Assembly (NCBI GenBank): GCA_024220505.1
Contig: JAKZZE010000005.1
Location: forward strand, 1,138,501-1,202,500
Source of the DNA: Rhizopus arrhizus
Taxonomy: Eukaryota; Mucoromycota; Mucoromycetes; Mucorales; Rhizopodaceae
Direction: 5' to 3'
DNA: 64,000 nucleotides
Part shown: positions 1-11,995 of the stretch, piece after piece
How the letters are laid out: each line of letters starts with the position of its first letter
Numbering within the stretch: the stretch's first letter is position 1
The notes under the pieces: model-generated
Databases searched by the model: none
What the model was told of the DNA's origin: nothing
Seen by the model: the letters and a program-made list of their open reading frames with translations, nothing else
Translations under genes and position numbers: made by a program

Positions 1-56
1 CCTTTTAATTTTGCAAATACAGTTGTTCCAGGTACATATTCACCTTTCCCTCGCAT
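1..56 (-). CDS. N-terminal start of a possible PWWP-domain protein (truncated by window edge)
   Basis: Reading the minus strand from the ATG at 56-54, 18 codons are open to the window edge: MRGKGEYVPGTTVFAKLKG, where the last glycine comes from the incomplete codon GG. The stretch GTTVFAKLKG is how PWWP domains usually begin (V-x-AK-x-KG just before the PWWP signature), so this could be a chromatin reader or histone-modifier subunit. A TATA-like AT-rich stretch lies just upstream (70-95). It would be transcribed divergently from NOP14. The PWWP signature itself is outside the window, so the assignment rests on ten residues. Confidence 0.4.
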   Translation of the reverse strand, partial: MRGKGEYVPGTTVFAKLK

Positions 57-1470
57 AGTATATAGTTGCGCGCGTTTAAATAATTTTATATAAAAAAAAA
101 AAGGAATTATTTTTGATTTCCCCCCCCCCACTATTTCTAACGATAAAAAAAAAATAGAAACGAGATAGAGTCAAGCTTTTTGTTTTGTTTCTTTTTTATT
201 CTATAGACACAGACTTGTTTACGCCATTGATGTCGTACATACATTCACCACGTACGCAGTTTATATAGTCCGGTATTTACAGCAAAGAAGTGTCACTTGT
301 CGAATAAAAGGATCATTGTGATATCGCTCTCACAGATCAAATGGAAAAGTATCCTTTTTTTTTTTTTCTGAGAGTGCAGAATAACTGAGTGTAAAACACA
401 TTCCGATAATCCAATCAAATACTAAAATGCCAATGAAACAACAAAAGTTCAGGCACCTTGGTTTCGAGGGAAAGTAGAGTTCATCTAAAATCGTGTTATC
501 AGCAAGGAAATCTCTTTCGTTGTTCTTTTTTTTTTTTCCCTTTTTTCTAAAGATAAGTGGTGTTTATAGAATCATGGATCTATTATAATCTTTAGGAATA
601 ATTCATTCAATGTTTTCTTTTTTTTAATTAAACCACTACTTTATTCAATAGCTTATCTTGATGTAAATCATTCTATTTGCTTCAACATCCGACATAAATC
701 AAGTAATATCTTTGAAAGAAAAACGCTTGAAATCCTGAAAGCACCACACATTATTGTAACACTTTTTATAAAGTACTCTTTTATCACAGCTTGTCTTGAT
801 TCCATGATTATAGACTTCAAAATCGCTTGGAACAGTGTTTTTTTTTTCTAAAGCAAATCTCTTGTACATGCTATGTGTACTGGAGAATGATCATCATGAT
901 ATAATTTCAGCAATAAATTCGCATATCATACCTCAGCTCTGTATAGTATATAAAAATGAAAAGTGTATGAAGCAGATTTTATTGACGATAATTTTGTGAA
1001 AAATAATGGGATAGGAATCATGTTAAAGGGAAACCAATTTATTTTTCGTAAAAGAACACCCTTCATGAAATCAAGCTATCTTGTCCTTTTTCTTTTTAAA
1101 AATACTGGTTTATCCTCTGCAGATGAGCTGGAGTGTGTCTAGTTTTTATATGAAATTTTAACCATGTACTTTGACGCTCACAGAAAACGATGCTAATGGG
1201 GAAATGTTTCCGAAATTCATGAAACAAATCTCTCTTTCTCTCTCATTCTTTTTTTGGCATTGATTGTCAATTATAATTTGTGGTCTTTACTTTTCATTGT
1301 AGAACAAATTCTTACAATGGTTTTCAAGATAGAAAATGAAATGGAGAGATACAAAAAATGATGGCTGCTTTGAAAAAGTTTTTTCCACAATCGGAGATTC
1401 ATTTTACTAAGATTTCAACAGTAAAAAAAAAATTTTGCAATTGTTACAGTCTTTTTTAAACTTTTCCCTC
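57..1470. other. Divergent intergenic region upstream of NOP14
   Basis: No coding stretch is seen. It contains a C9 tract near 121 and several T8-T12 tracts. GATGAGCT at 1122-1129 matches the core of the yeast PAC element, and an A-run followed by TTTT at about 1424-1435 resembles RRPE (AAAATTTT). Both are typical of ribosome-biogenesis promoters in yeasts. Whether they work in Mucorales is unknown. Confidence 0.4.
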
Positions 1471-4416
1471 ATGGTATCCAATAAGCCTAAAACAAACAGT
1501 GGAGGATCTGCCTTAAAAAGACTCAAGAAGTCACTTCAATCTGCCGGTGTGGTCGGTCAACAAGCGAAAGCGAGTCGTTCTAAAAAGGATCGTAAAAAAG
1601 GAAGACCTACAGAGAAAGTGGATCTGGACAAGAAATTATCTCATATTCGAGGCGAATTCAATCCATTTGAAACAAAAGTACAACGTACAAAGTTTGAGAT
1701 CTTGGGCAGAAAAATGAAAGGAACTCAAGGAAAGCCTACACTCAGCAAACAAGTGGGTGAAGAAAACGTAAGTTAGATCTCTGTCTCTTTCTCTGACTCA
1801 AAACTAAGACTTTTTTTTTTGTGTATATAGCGAAAGAAGACATTGTTAATAGAAATGAAAAATAAGCATCGTCGGGGTGGTATTATTGATAAACGTTTTG
1901 GTGAAAGCAATCCTCACTTGACACCTGAAGAAAAAATGCTGGAAAGATTCACAAGAGAAAAGCAAAAGAGCTCTCGTGGTTCCATGTTCAATTTGGATGA
2001 TGATGATGAGGATTTATCACTCACTCACTATGGTCAATCACTGGCTACTATGGATGACTTTGATGATGCGGGTCTTGCTTTGAGTGATGAAGAGGAGGGT
2101 AAACAAATGGATAAGAATATTGTGTCCAAGTTGCACTTTGGTGGTTTTGAAGAGAACGAGCCAGAAGAAGAGAGACATAAATCAAAGCATGAGATCATGA
2201 AGGAAATCATTGCCAAGAGTAAGATGCACAAGGTATATATAAATAAAATAAAAAGACGAAATAAGAAAATGAACCGGTTTATAGGCTGAACGTCAAGCAG
2301 CCAAAGCAGAAGATGAGGAACTGCGTGAAAATTTGGATGATGAATTAAATGATATTAGAGATCTCTTGGAAACAAAACCTGTTCGAAAGCCACTTCCTTC
2401 TCAAACTGCTTTATTTAGAAAGACAGAAAGTGAAAATGTTCAATCCAACGATTTGGAAGATTACTCCGAGTATGATTCAGCCTTGATGGAACTCGCTTCA
2501 GATAGACGTGCTATGGCTACCGATCGTACAAAGACTGAAGAAGAAATTGCGTTGGAAGAAAAGGAAAAGCTTGAGAAGGCTGAAAGAGCTAGAAAGAGAC
2601 GTATGGAAGGTCTTGACTCTGAAGATGAGGATGAAGATGATCACAAGAAGGGTCGCAAGAAGAGAAAGAATGCGCCACAAGCAGATGATTTGGATGATGA
2701 TTATCTTGAAGAATTGGAAGATGAAGTCAACAATCTTGGTAAAGGGTTGACCCTTGAAGACATACAGAATGGTGCAAGTGAAGAAGAAGAAGAGGAAGAT
2801 GATGAAGAGGAAGAAGAGGATGAAGAAGAGGATGAAGAAGATGAAGAAACGGATAATGAAGATATTGAAGGTAGTGATGATGAAGTACCTGAATTTGGTG
2901 CCAATGATGAGGACGATATGAATGAATTTGGTACAACCGGCATGATTAAAAAGATCAAAAAATCCAGTACCAAGACGACTACTGGAAAGAAACGAGAGAT
3001 ACCTTATACATTTGAATGTCCTACAAGCCACGATGAATTCTTGACGATATTGGATGGTCTTGAAATAGAGGACGCTATTGTTGTTACACAACGTATTCGT
3101 GTGCTTTATCATGTCAAGCTTAACCCTGAAAATAAGGGCAAGTTGTCAACCTTTTTAGGAGTCTTGGTTGACCACGTGGCATACATTGCATCCACTGTGA
3201 GTCCAATGCCAATTGATGTCCTTGAAAAGTTGAGTGCACATATATTTGACATTTCTCAGCAAGTACCTGAAGCTTCTGCAGAAGTATTTACAGATAAATT
3301 AAGAAAGATGCAAGTCGAGATGGGAAAGAAAATGAAATTTAATACGGGTTCATCATGGCCTGATGTAGAAGATTTAATGATTTTAAGAAATATTGGACAA
3401 GTATTCTCAACATCAGATTTAAATCATCCAGTTGGTACACCAGCCATGTTGTTTATCTGTCACGCATTGTCTCAATGTCGTATTCAAACTGAAGTAGATA
3501 TGGGCCGTGGATTATTTTTAACACAAATTTTGTATGAAGTAAGTTGTATAGAACATTATAGAACAAAAAAGGAGTTGACATCCTTTTATTAGTATCAAAA
3601 AGTATCCAAACGATTTATCCCTGAATCATTAAACTTTTTATACAAGAATTTGGTCATCCTAGCACCTCAAGAGACATTTAAAGACAACATCCCTGGTTAT
3701 TTCCCCTTGGATAAACCATTGTATATGCCTGTCGCGGATATGGAAGGAAAAGATTTGCAAACTATTTCTCCTGTACGATTAGAGGAATTAAGTACAGAAA
3801 TGGAAAATGATGATAATAGGTTATCTCTAGTTCAAGGAACACTACGTCAATTAGAGAAATATTTACAATTATATGCATCAACACCTGCATTGAAAGAAGT
3901 CTTTGAAAGTTTACTAGAAATAATTGAACAATTGAGTTTATTGAATTGGCATCAAGATATTAAGGCAAGTTTTTTTTTTTTTTTTTTTTTTTTTGTGTGT
4001 AAAACTAAACATGTAAACAATAGACTTTATTCATCACATTAAAAGGCCGTTTAGAAAGACAAATTAAATTTTGCATCGAAAAGCGTACAAAGATGCCACT
4101 TCGTATGCAACAACATCGTCCAGTACCAATCGCACAACATCTTCCAAAGTTCGAAAAAGCTTATTCTGTGGATCGTCACTACGACCCAGATCACGAACGA
4201 TCCCAACTTCGCAAATTGGAATCACAAGTCAAGAAAGAAAAGAAGGGTGCATTGCGCGAGCTGCGTAAAGACAATCAATTCATGGCTAGAGAAAAAGCAA
4301 AGGAGCGTAAAGAGAAGGATGAAGAATATAACAAGATGGTTAAAGGTGTTATGCATTTATTAGAAGGAGAACAATCAGAAATGAAACAACTCGAAAGGGA
4401 AAAAGCAAAGAAATAA
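1471..4416 (+). CDS. NOP14: Nucleolar protein 14, SSU processome component
   Basis: Five exons: 1471-1767, 1831-2232, 2285-3538, 3593-about 3968 and about 4046-4416. The product is near 898 aa, close to yeast and animal Nop14. NOP14 acts in the nucleolus in 18S rRNA maturation and 40S assembly. Seen in the sequence: a basic N-terminus (RSKKDRKKGRP), the family stretch GEFNPFETKVQR, a basic segment after intron 1 (KNKHRRGGIIDKRFGE), a long Glu/Asp tract coded at about 2785-2905, and a Lys/Glu-rich coiled C-terminus. The start ATG opens MVSNKPKTNSGG. The last intron is ambiguous. A GT donor at 3969 with the acceptor at 4045 gives the family-like join DIKASRLERQIKF. A textbook GC donor at 3965 with the acceptor at 4023 is also in frame but adds six residues. 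The intron carries a run of more than 20 T. Confidence 0.95.
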
Positions 4417-4938
4417 AAACAATAATTTTTTGTGTCCCATCCCTCGCTCTCGTCTTCCAGATCAAATCGAAAATCCAGAGAGTTAAACTCGATCGAGCTG
4501 TCCTTTTTTTTTTTTTTTTTTTTTTTTTTTTCTTTTTATTCCCGAATGTTTCTATCTCGATTCTATTATGTATCACTTGCCTTCCAAAAATAGAACTTTC
4601 TACCCACTTGCTGGTCGATAGGAACCCCTGCTTGACCTCATCTTTACCACTGAACAGGGGAGAAAGCCAATATGCTTCACTTCTCCTTTATTCAAATCTA
4701 ATTTATGTTTAAATAGTTCAAGTAGATTTTCAGATTGTAAATAATGCGTTATTTTCTTTTTATTTCTAGTTACACACATGTCAATTGTAAAACATGTTTA
4801 GTGAATCTAATTCATTCTTTATGCTTCTAAAAAAATTAGATAAAATTTTTTGACGCTATAATTTGTTATAGTTGACAGGTTCCAGACTACTTGTGGATCG
4901 TGATATCATACAAATTAATCTCAGGTAAATTTAGCACA
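4417..4938. other. Intergenic region, NOP14 3' side to bZIP promoter
   Basis: No coding stretch is seen. It holds a run of about 28 T at 4504-4531, presumably in the NOP14 3' flank, and plain AT-rich DNA up to the CRE site. Confidence 0.4.
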
Positions 4939-4946
4939 TGACGTCA
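4939..4946. promoter_or_regulatory. Perfect CRE palindrome (TGACGTCA) upstream of the bZIP gene
   Basis: TGACGTCA is the full consensus site for ATF/CREB-type bZIP dimers. It lies 192 bp before the start codon of a bZIP gene whose basic region belongs to that class, and about 100 bp before its TATA box, which suggests autoregulation. Confidence 0.65.
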
Positions 4947-5044
4947 TAAATCCGCATTGACCCCAAAGGGATCGAAAAACCTATCGTTTGTGTGAGTGTG
5001 AGTATATTAAGATTCCGATGTACGAAAATAAGCAAGGGCTTTTG

Positions 5045-5057
5045 TATATAAATAAAG
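5045..5057 (+). promoter_or_regulatory. TATA box of the bZIP gene
   Basis: TATATAAATAAAG stands about 75 bp before the start codon, with a pyrimidine-rich leader in between. Confidence 0.5.
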
Positions 5058-5130
5058 CTTATTTTTTTTTTTTTTCCCTTCATCTTTTCCTTTGCTTTAA
5101 TTTTTTTTTTCTTTTCTTTTTACTTTTAAA

Positions 5131-6090
5131 ATGATGACTGAAGGTAAAGAGCATTTAATATCTAATTCTCACTGTTTCTAAATATTCTTTTTTAATTTAG
5201 AAAATAATGTTGGACCTTTGGCTACGCCAACTCGTTTTTTATATGAAAACGGCCAGTGGAATCTTACGCCAAGTCTTACGACTGAAATGAATCCATTTGA
5301 TTGTAATTTTCACTCACCCACAGTATTAACAAAAGAACACAAGTGGGCACCCGTAAGCCCAAAGCAGGAACCTATTCTATCACCTCCTACTCCTCCCATG
5401 TCATTAAGTCAAAGTCCCACCAACTCATCCGTATCATTAACCATCAGCCCGAGAAACAGTCTGGCGGATATACAAGAAGAACCTGTAGCACGTCGTGCGA
5501 TGCGAACGACTCGCAGCAAGAAAGCAAAGAGCACAGATGATGAAGAAGAAGAATACAAGCCTAAATCAACAGGCGGTAGAAAGAGACGTATTGTATTTGA
5601 AGGTGAAGACGCAGAAGAACGTCGCAAAAAGTTTTTAGAACGAAATCGTGTTGCAGGTAAAAATACAAAAAATAATTCAATGTGATCTCTTTTTAACTAA
5701 TAAAAAACTTTTTTAGCTTATAAATGCCGTCAAAAGAAAAAGACTTGGATGCAGGAACTTGAACAAAGAGCCGAAATGTCCGCATCACGCAATGAAGAAC
5801 TTCGAGAAATGGTTGCACAACTAAAAGAAGAAAGCATGTATTTGCGTAACCTACTTCTTTCACACGGAAACTGCGATTGTGAATCCGTTCAAGCTTATCT
5901 TCGTCGAACGTCAGCCCAAATTACATCCAATGTTTATCCAAGAAGAGAATCATGTATGCTTCCTCAACCCAATCCTTATTATAGCTCAACTGGTTTGACG
6001 CCCTTCCTTGATACAGTCATTAACAAATCGGATAAGATCGCACCGACAAATATGGATGACTATTTTTCACAATCTCACACTATTGCTTAA
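5131..6090 (+). CDS. ATF/CREB-family bZIP transcription factor
   Basis: Three exons: 5131-5143, 5201-5656 and 5717-6090, giving 280 aa. Exon 1 codes only MMTE plus one base. The middle holds a Ser/Pro-rich region with several SP sites (such as PVSPKQEPILSPPTPP), possible targets of proline-directed MAP kinases, then an acidic and basic linker. The basic region reads RKKFLERNRVAAYKCRQKKK, with the invariant N-x7-R spacing, and is followed by a leucine zipper starting WMQELEQRAEM. This basic region is of the Atf1/ATF2/CREB type, which binds TGACGTCA and in fungi serves stress responses. An intron splits the basic region after RNRVA. A perfect CRE is present in its own promoter. Ortholog status to Atf1 is inferred, because the conserved N-terminal Atf1 domains were not recognised. 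Confidence 0.9.
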
Positions 6091-9000
6091 TCTCCCTTCT
6101 TTTTCCCCCAATTCATATCATTTTCTATATGAACTTTTTTCTTTCGTTTTTGCTTACAAGAGTAATAATATATATACATACATATGCCCATGATTTTTTA
6201 AAAAAAAAACTTCTCCACATCCCTTTCATTGAAGTGAAAAAAAAGCTCCCCCTTTCCCCACTCCTCCATTTGGTTACTTATTTCTGTACATATTTTTTTT
6301 TCTTTTAATAAAGTTAATCCAGTTTGTTCCAAATTGTTCTATCTCAGTTAAAGAATGGCATGCTTATTCGAGAAATTATTGGCTCATGTCGGTTTGTGTA
6401 ACAGATAACTTCCATCATTATCCTATCATTTAAGTTAAACAAAGTAAACTAGCAATCTCCTTGTCTATGACATAATGCAAAGTTGGACAAGTGAAGCAAG
6501 GTCGTTGTTGGTTCAAATGTGTGTGTAAAGGATTTAGACTATTAGTGGAAACTGTTACAAATCGAGATTAAAGTGATGTCAATTTGAATCATTTAAACTT
6601 TTTTTACACTTTTCCTGAAAGATGATAGTAAAAATCGAAAGGATGATATTAAGGAGTTCATGTGTGATAAATTCATTCATAAATAAACGATTCTATTTCT
6701 TAATAGGTTTAAATTATCCATGTGGAAAATATACAACATAAGCCATATATCTTTCTCCCTTTTAATCTTCATATTAAATGACATCACAGCTATCTGAAAA
6801 TCTTTTTTTTTTTTACAGAATCAATAGCTATCTCAGCGCGTGTGGGCCACACACGTTTATAGTCTGTATTTTTTTAGATTCATCTTCCGTTCTTCCTGAC
6901 TATACGTTCTATTGGCATTTGGCCGTGCACGCATCTGTACTACTCAAAGCAAGACATGCTTTTATTATTGAATGATAAAACTTTTGTTGATGAGAAGAGA
7001 GAGAGGGAAAAAGTGATTTATCAAAGAATTCATCGTGGCCAACACCTTTTCTTTCTTGATACGTCAAGAGGTTGTGATGGATTTATAAACAAATTTGCGT
7101 TACATTAATTAAGTTGATTAGCATTGGATTCATATTTTACTTTACATCATCTTTTGACTGCAAATGTTTTTTTTGACAATAAGGTGATTATTTGACCGTG
7201 GTTTTATGATGACATAAAGCAAGTAAGAATTACTAAATCGTACAATAATCTGAATTGTTGAATAATGAAGCAATGCTTTTTCTTGACCCAAAAATATTAG
7301 AGAAGGATAAGAAAGAACAATGAATATACAAGACATGATCATAACTTGGTTCCTGTTTTTTATTAAAAACAGTTGTATTATTTTTATTTGTTCATTTTAA
7401 AACAGTAAATCTCTTGTATTTCATAACGGATTAACAAAATTTAATTTCGCTTACATTTGTATTCCCTTCCTTTTGTGTCACTTTGACTTTTAAACCAAAT
7501 TTGAACATAATTCAGTTGCTTGTCATACAAGTAGTGTATATGTTTCACAAGAATTCCGACCAATAATTTTTTTTGAAGGCATCACAAAAAAGGTTTGCTT
7601 ATGTAAACCAATGTTTACTGTGATATTGACACGGATTAAAGTCAATATGCTTTTGCGACATTAAAAAGGAGAAAAATACTGTTACACTGCAATTGTGTTT
7701 ATTCATTTTGTGCTGATAGACTAAGTTTTGACAGTTTAAAAACGAATGGTTTGATGCTATTCTTTCTTTTGTTCAATTCAAATGGGTATTTAAAACTCGC
7801 TTTGGTTTACTGCTCACTTATAATCATATTTCTTTATATCAAAAAATATAATCTATTTATCTCATTTTGAGTACATGGATAGCAATTCAAAATAAAAGTG
7901 AAATTTGGTTGTAGTTTTCTAGACAACCATATTTTCAGTGAAATGATGTCTATTCTGTTATAACACTCTGTCTATTAAAGATGAATGGGACAATACAGTG
8001 ATAATAGAAACCTATTTTCCTTAATAATACATGTGCTTGCTATTATAAAGAAGAATAATGTCAATTTCCAATAAAAAGTCATAGATAGTAAAATCAAGGA
8101 AATTAACAAAATAAAATAAAAAAAAAGCATAAGTTTTATATTAAAGAAAAGCTATATTGTTTATCAGGTAAATTCGAGAACATTCAAGAAGATTTTGATA
8201 CAAAAAAAGAAAAAAGACTGTACACAAGAACTATTGTAGACTAAAAGATGATCATCCAGGGACTTTACAGGGTATGTAGTACACAATATCTGAATGAGTT
8301 TCTAATTCTTTAAATTTAAATCAAGAAGCAACTGATCGGCACACTTGCAGGAAAAAAAAAAATGAGTAAGACCAAATGAATGATTTTAGATAGTTTTATT
8401 TTGGTTCAATTTAATAAAAATAAAATAAAACAAAAAAAAGGAATGTAAATCGTCTACCCAAAACTACAGAATAATATCTTTTTGAATTGAACAAATCACG
8501 AGCAGTTGTTATCAGTATTATTCAGCAGCAAAGTCTACAAGCAGTTAAAGATTACTTTACAATAAAGATGCTTATAATCCAAGCTTCTCTGTAAGTTAGA
8601 TGATGAATGACTATACACTTGGCACATTTCAAGAATCTTGCATTAAAAAAAAATGCCTCAGACCAATTTACTAATGAAGAAATACAAAATATGCTTTCAA
8701 ATATATAATATTGAATTTATGAACAACATAGAACCATATTGTTTATTTTTTCTTCTCTTTCCTATTTTTATTTGCTTATATATCTTTTGTCGATATTGTC
8801 TGTGTTTAACACAATATATTTAATCTCTTTTCCTTTTAATGTCAGTATTCTGAAAATCACCTCTTTTTTTTTTTTTTTTTATTAAAAACAACTGAGCAGC
8901 GAAACCTCGGCATTTTGCTAATTTTTAATTTAAACAACCTGATAATATAATAAAGTATAAAAAATGCACTGACTATAGCAAGTCATGTTCATACAAGAAA

Positions 9001-9794
9001 AAAATGAGAAATTCTTCTTATTTGACACATTCAGCTAAAACAAAATAGAGCAAAGGTTTGCAGATATACAGAATGAATAGTGAGGATAGGTATTCATATA
9101 TACATTCATATATAATAAAACAGCAAAGAAGTACAGTTGATAGAATAATATGAATTCTAGTCTTGAAAAATAATTAAAAAACTTGAGAGCAAACAATGAA
9201 TATTAGGATATAAATTAGGAAAGGTATTTCTCTTCTACCTCTCCGGTAATACCCTTTATTACTCATTGTGGTAAATAGGATCCTTATATAGTATCAATAA
9301 GGGTATGTGCCTTACTTTATAAGGCAAATTAAATAGATTGGATACTGATTTTTGAAAATTTTGAAGCAATAAACCGGGAGAGGAGAAAAAAAAAAGATAG
9401 GAGATCAGATCAAAATCTCTTAATAAAGAATTTGTGACTGATAATGATTACAGGGAAGCTAAACCGTTTTGTAAAACGAATAGCTAAAATACACTTGATC
9501 CGAGGGTAGTTGCTGTTAGTTCATGTCGTGAAAAAGCTCGTATGCTTATTGTTTATTCTTTTCAAGTTTCACAAAATTGTGTACATACAAACCAAAGAAT
9601 TCAATCTGGATTGATTTGCTAATCACTTGCAGGATAAACGATTTGGAGATTCAGTGCTATGGAATACAGTGATAATATCGGAAGCGCAACGATCATCCGT
9701 TATTCCAAATATGGAAATCGGATATACGTTTTGTCCAATGAGATACATTATAGGGAAAAAGACGGAATCTGCGGCTAACCTTTTTGACAGAGAA
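6091..9794. other. Long AT-rich intergenic stretch, no gene supported
   Basis: The first 200 bp look like the bZIP 3' UTR. The rest carries short random open frames only (for example 6778-6975 and 7142-7342), without domain signals or splice-consistent extensions. No tRNA, known repeat or transposon signature was recognised. Confidence 0.4.
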
Positions 9795-9805
9795 TATATA
9801 TAAAG
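9795..9805 (+). promoter_or_regulatory. TATA box of the small protein gene at 9884
   Basis: TATATATAAAG lies 79 bp before the ATG, a usual spacing for this window. Confidence 0.5.
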
Positions 9806-9883
9806 AGTAGCAAACAAATATTTTTTTTTTATTCTGATTCATTTCACTTCATTACTTTTTTCATCCAAATCATAAAATCAAGC

Positions 9884-10150
9884 ATGGGATTCTCAAGTGG
9901 ATTTACCAAATTTTTCAAAAAGAACTTTACTTTTCCAGAAGAAGAAAAAACATCCAGTAATAGCACACCTGCTGGATCCATTTACAGTGCTGATTCTCAT
10001 CCTGGTTCTATCATCGTTGTCAGTAACGGATTTATTCGTGACCCTACACGCTGTGGTAATATTCCTGATGTCGTTGGCCATTACTATGATCCTATGGGTG
10101 GTAAATTCAGTCTGTTACATGGCATTGATCCTACCAATACTGGTGCATAA
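9884..10150 (+). CDS. Small protein of unknown function, possible N-myristoylation
   Basis: A single-exon frame of 88 aa starts MGFSSGFTKFFKKNFTFP. A TATA box at 9795 and a pyrimidine-rich leader support transcription. Gly2 with small residues at 4-6, followed by basic and aromatic residues (FTKFFKKNF), fits an N-myristoylated membrane-binding N-terminus. That is inference. The middle is Ser/Thr-rich. The C-terminal half (GSIIVVSNGFIRDPTRCGNI) looks ordered and holds a single cysteine. No known domain was recognised. The balanced amino-acid use and the promoter make it more than a random frame. Confidence 0.7.
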   Translation: MGFSSGFTKFFKKNFTFPEEEKTSSNSTPAGSIYSADSHPGSIIVVSNGFIRDPTRCGNIPDVVGHYYDPMGGKFSLLHGIDPTNTGA

Positions 10151-11463
10151 AAATTTTTTTGGCAGAGAATACGATACCCGCATAAACCTTTTGCCACACT
10201 CATATTCATTATTCATTACATTACTTGCACATATTTACTATTAGACTATCTATCTTATTAAATAATCTCTTTATTAAAATAAACAACCTTTCACTATCCT
10301 ATTTTCATCTTCTTATTCCTGGTTTTAACTCCATTTTTTATTTGAATACGAATCAAGGGGTAATGAAAACCGAGGAAAACGAGTCATTCGTGTAACAACA
10401 GCAGGTGTTTCATAGGCTATCCATAGATACAGCTAGTGTTTAAACTTTGCAGCTCTATTCTCTCTTGATGCCAGATAAAAAAACAAAAACAAGGCTACTA
10501 TCTAGCGGCATAAATAGTAAAAAGTAAAATGCAAAGGGTTACTTTGTATACTCTTATTGTGAATAAGCACACGAGCAGCGCTTGCCTTGCAAAGGAATAA
10601 CATAGAGTAAAGGCACATGTAGTATTGAAAAGCAATCGATGCTTTTTGTATCATTAAAGAAAATTTTCTGCAAAGAATGTCGGATGATGCTTCACATGCA
10701 ACCGAGACTGATGTGATCCGTATCCGATGATGAAAACTTTACTAAATTTCCCATGATTTATTCCTGGAGGCTTTCACTATTATGCCAATAACTTGATGTA
10801 TAAAGAATGTGACATTATAAGAGGGTTTGTTTATTCTATTCCATGAAAAACGTCGCACGTCTTTCACTGTTATATACTGTATTTGAACTCAGGTACAGTT
10901 CAAGTATCAGTACGATGAAACTCTACAACTAGTTCTTGAAGCTTATACATCAGTAAACATTAATATGGCAAACTGACAGTACCTCTATAACAATCCATCT
11001 TTTTTTAAATCCTAATAAAAGAGCTTAAAAAAGCTTTAATGTATTTTTTTTTTAATATTTGAAATGTTGGTTTACTAACCAACCTATACAATTCCAAATG
11101 TCACAGTGCTAGCCAAATTGCCTATGATTTGATAGACGTGATATCAAAATATGTTTAAAAATAATAATAGAAATATGATAATAGAATGCACCCAACTTGT
11201 AGGCAAAATATAACCAAAGCAAGCATTTCCACTACCCAAACCGACTTGTCATAACGGAAGCTGTGAACATTTTGCTGTGTCATTTCATTATGGATCTAAT
11301 TTACTTTATTCCAAATGAATTAAAATAAGATTTACTTTCAGCATGAATCAAGCAAAGGTATATAGTCTGGAGCACCTACCATGACAGAACCAGTCGACTA
11401 AAAAAAAGGTAACTTAAACGATGATAGTAAAAACATAGTCTTTTTCAAGGCTGACATATGACT
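10151..11463. other. Intergenic stretch, no gene supported
   Basis: AT-rich DNA without a supported coding frame. A small inverted repeat, GTTGGTT-TACT-AACCAAC, lies near 11066. Confidence 0.35.
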
Positions 11464-11995
11464 TACTTGTGATTACTTTGAATATGAATGCAGTATCTGT
11501 GCTGCGGAGGCTCGCTTACCCATAACGGATAATAAGAAAGTTGTGGATGATTTAGTTAAACTACTTGAAGAAGGGAAAGCTGATGCTGAAGGTGTTTTCA
11601 AAGTCCTAGATTTTATAAGCTTCTAGCTTGAAAGCAAACTTTTTATAGTAAACTATGTTGGCTATGATGTAAATATTGGTATTTTACAAAAATGGAATTA
11701 TATTACCTGCTTCCACTACTGTTCTTAATGACTATGGAAACCGTCTCACCATAGTGAGTGCTCTTTTGAAATCCAGAGACGACGTTGAAGAGATAGCTCA
11801 CAAAATGTAAGACAAGATTACTTTTACAGAAAAGAAATCATGATATTACTGCTACCAGGATTCATGTTCAAAGGCTCTGTTGTTTCTCTAGAAAAAAAAA
11901 GCTTCTGAAACTAAAGCTTGGTAAACACCTCCAAATATTGATCGAACCAGATCTGTCTTACGTTCCTGAATTCTGGTTTATTGTATAGAGGCGCT
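11464..11995 (+). pseudogene. Decayed coding sequence of unknown family
   Basis: Several plus-strand segments read like protein but are broken by stops and frame changes: an early one with KKVVDDLVKLLEEGKADAEG and a stop near 11624, a middle one with STTVLNDYGNRLTIVSALLK ending in a stop after EIAHKM, and a late one with RIHVQRLCCFSRKKKLLKLK and LGKHLQILIEPDLSYVPEF. A GTAAG...CAG pair near 11807-11830 is too close together to be a normal intron. It is most likely a dead gene or transposon remnant. I do not recognise the family. Confidence 0.4.

Noticed and set aside
2498..3112. Long minus-strand frames over NOP14
   Set aside because: They mirror the acidic tract (poly-Glu codons read as Ser/Phe/Leu). 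NOP14 is certain on the other strand.
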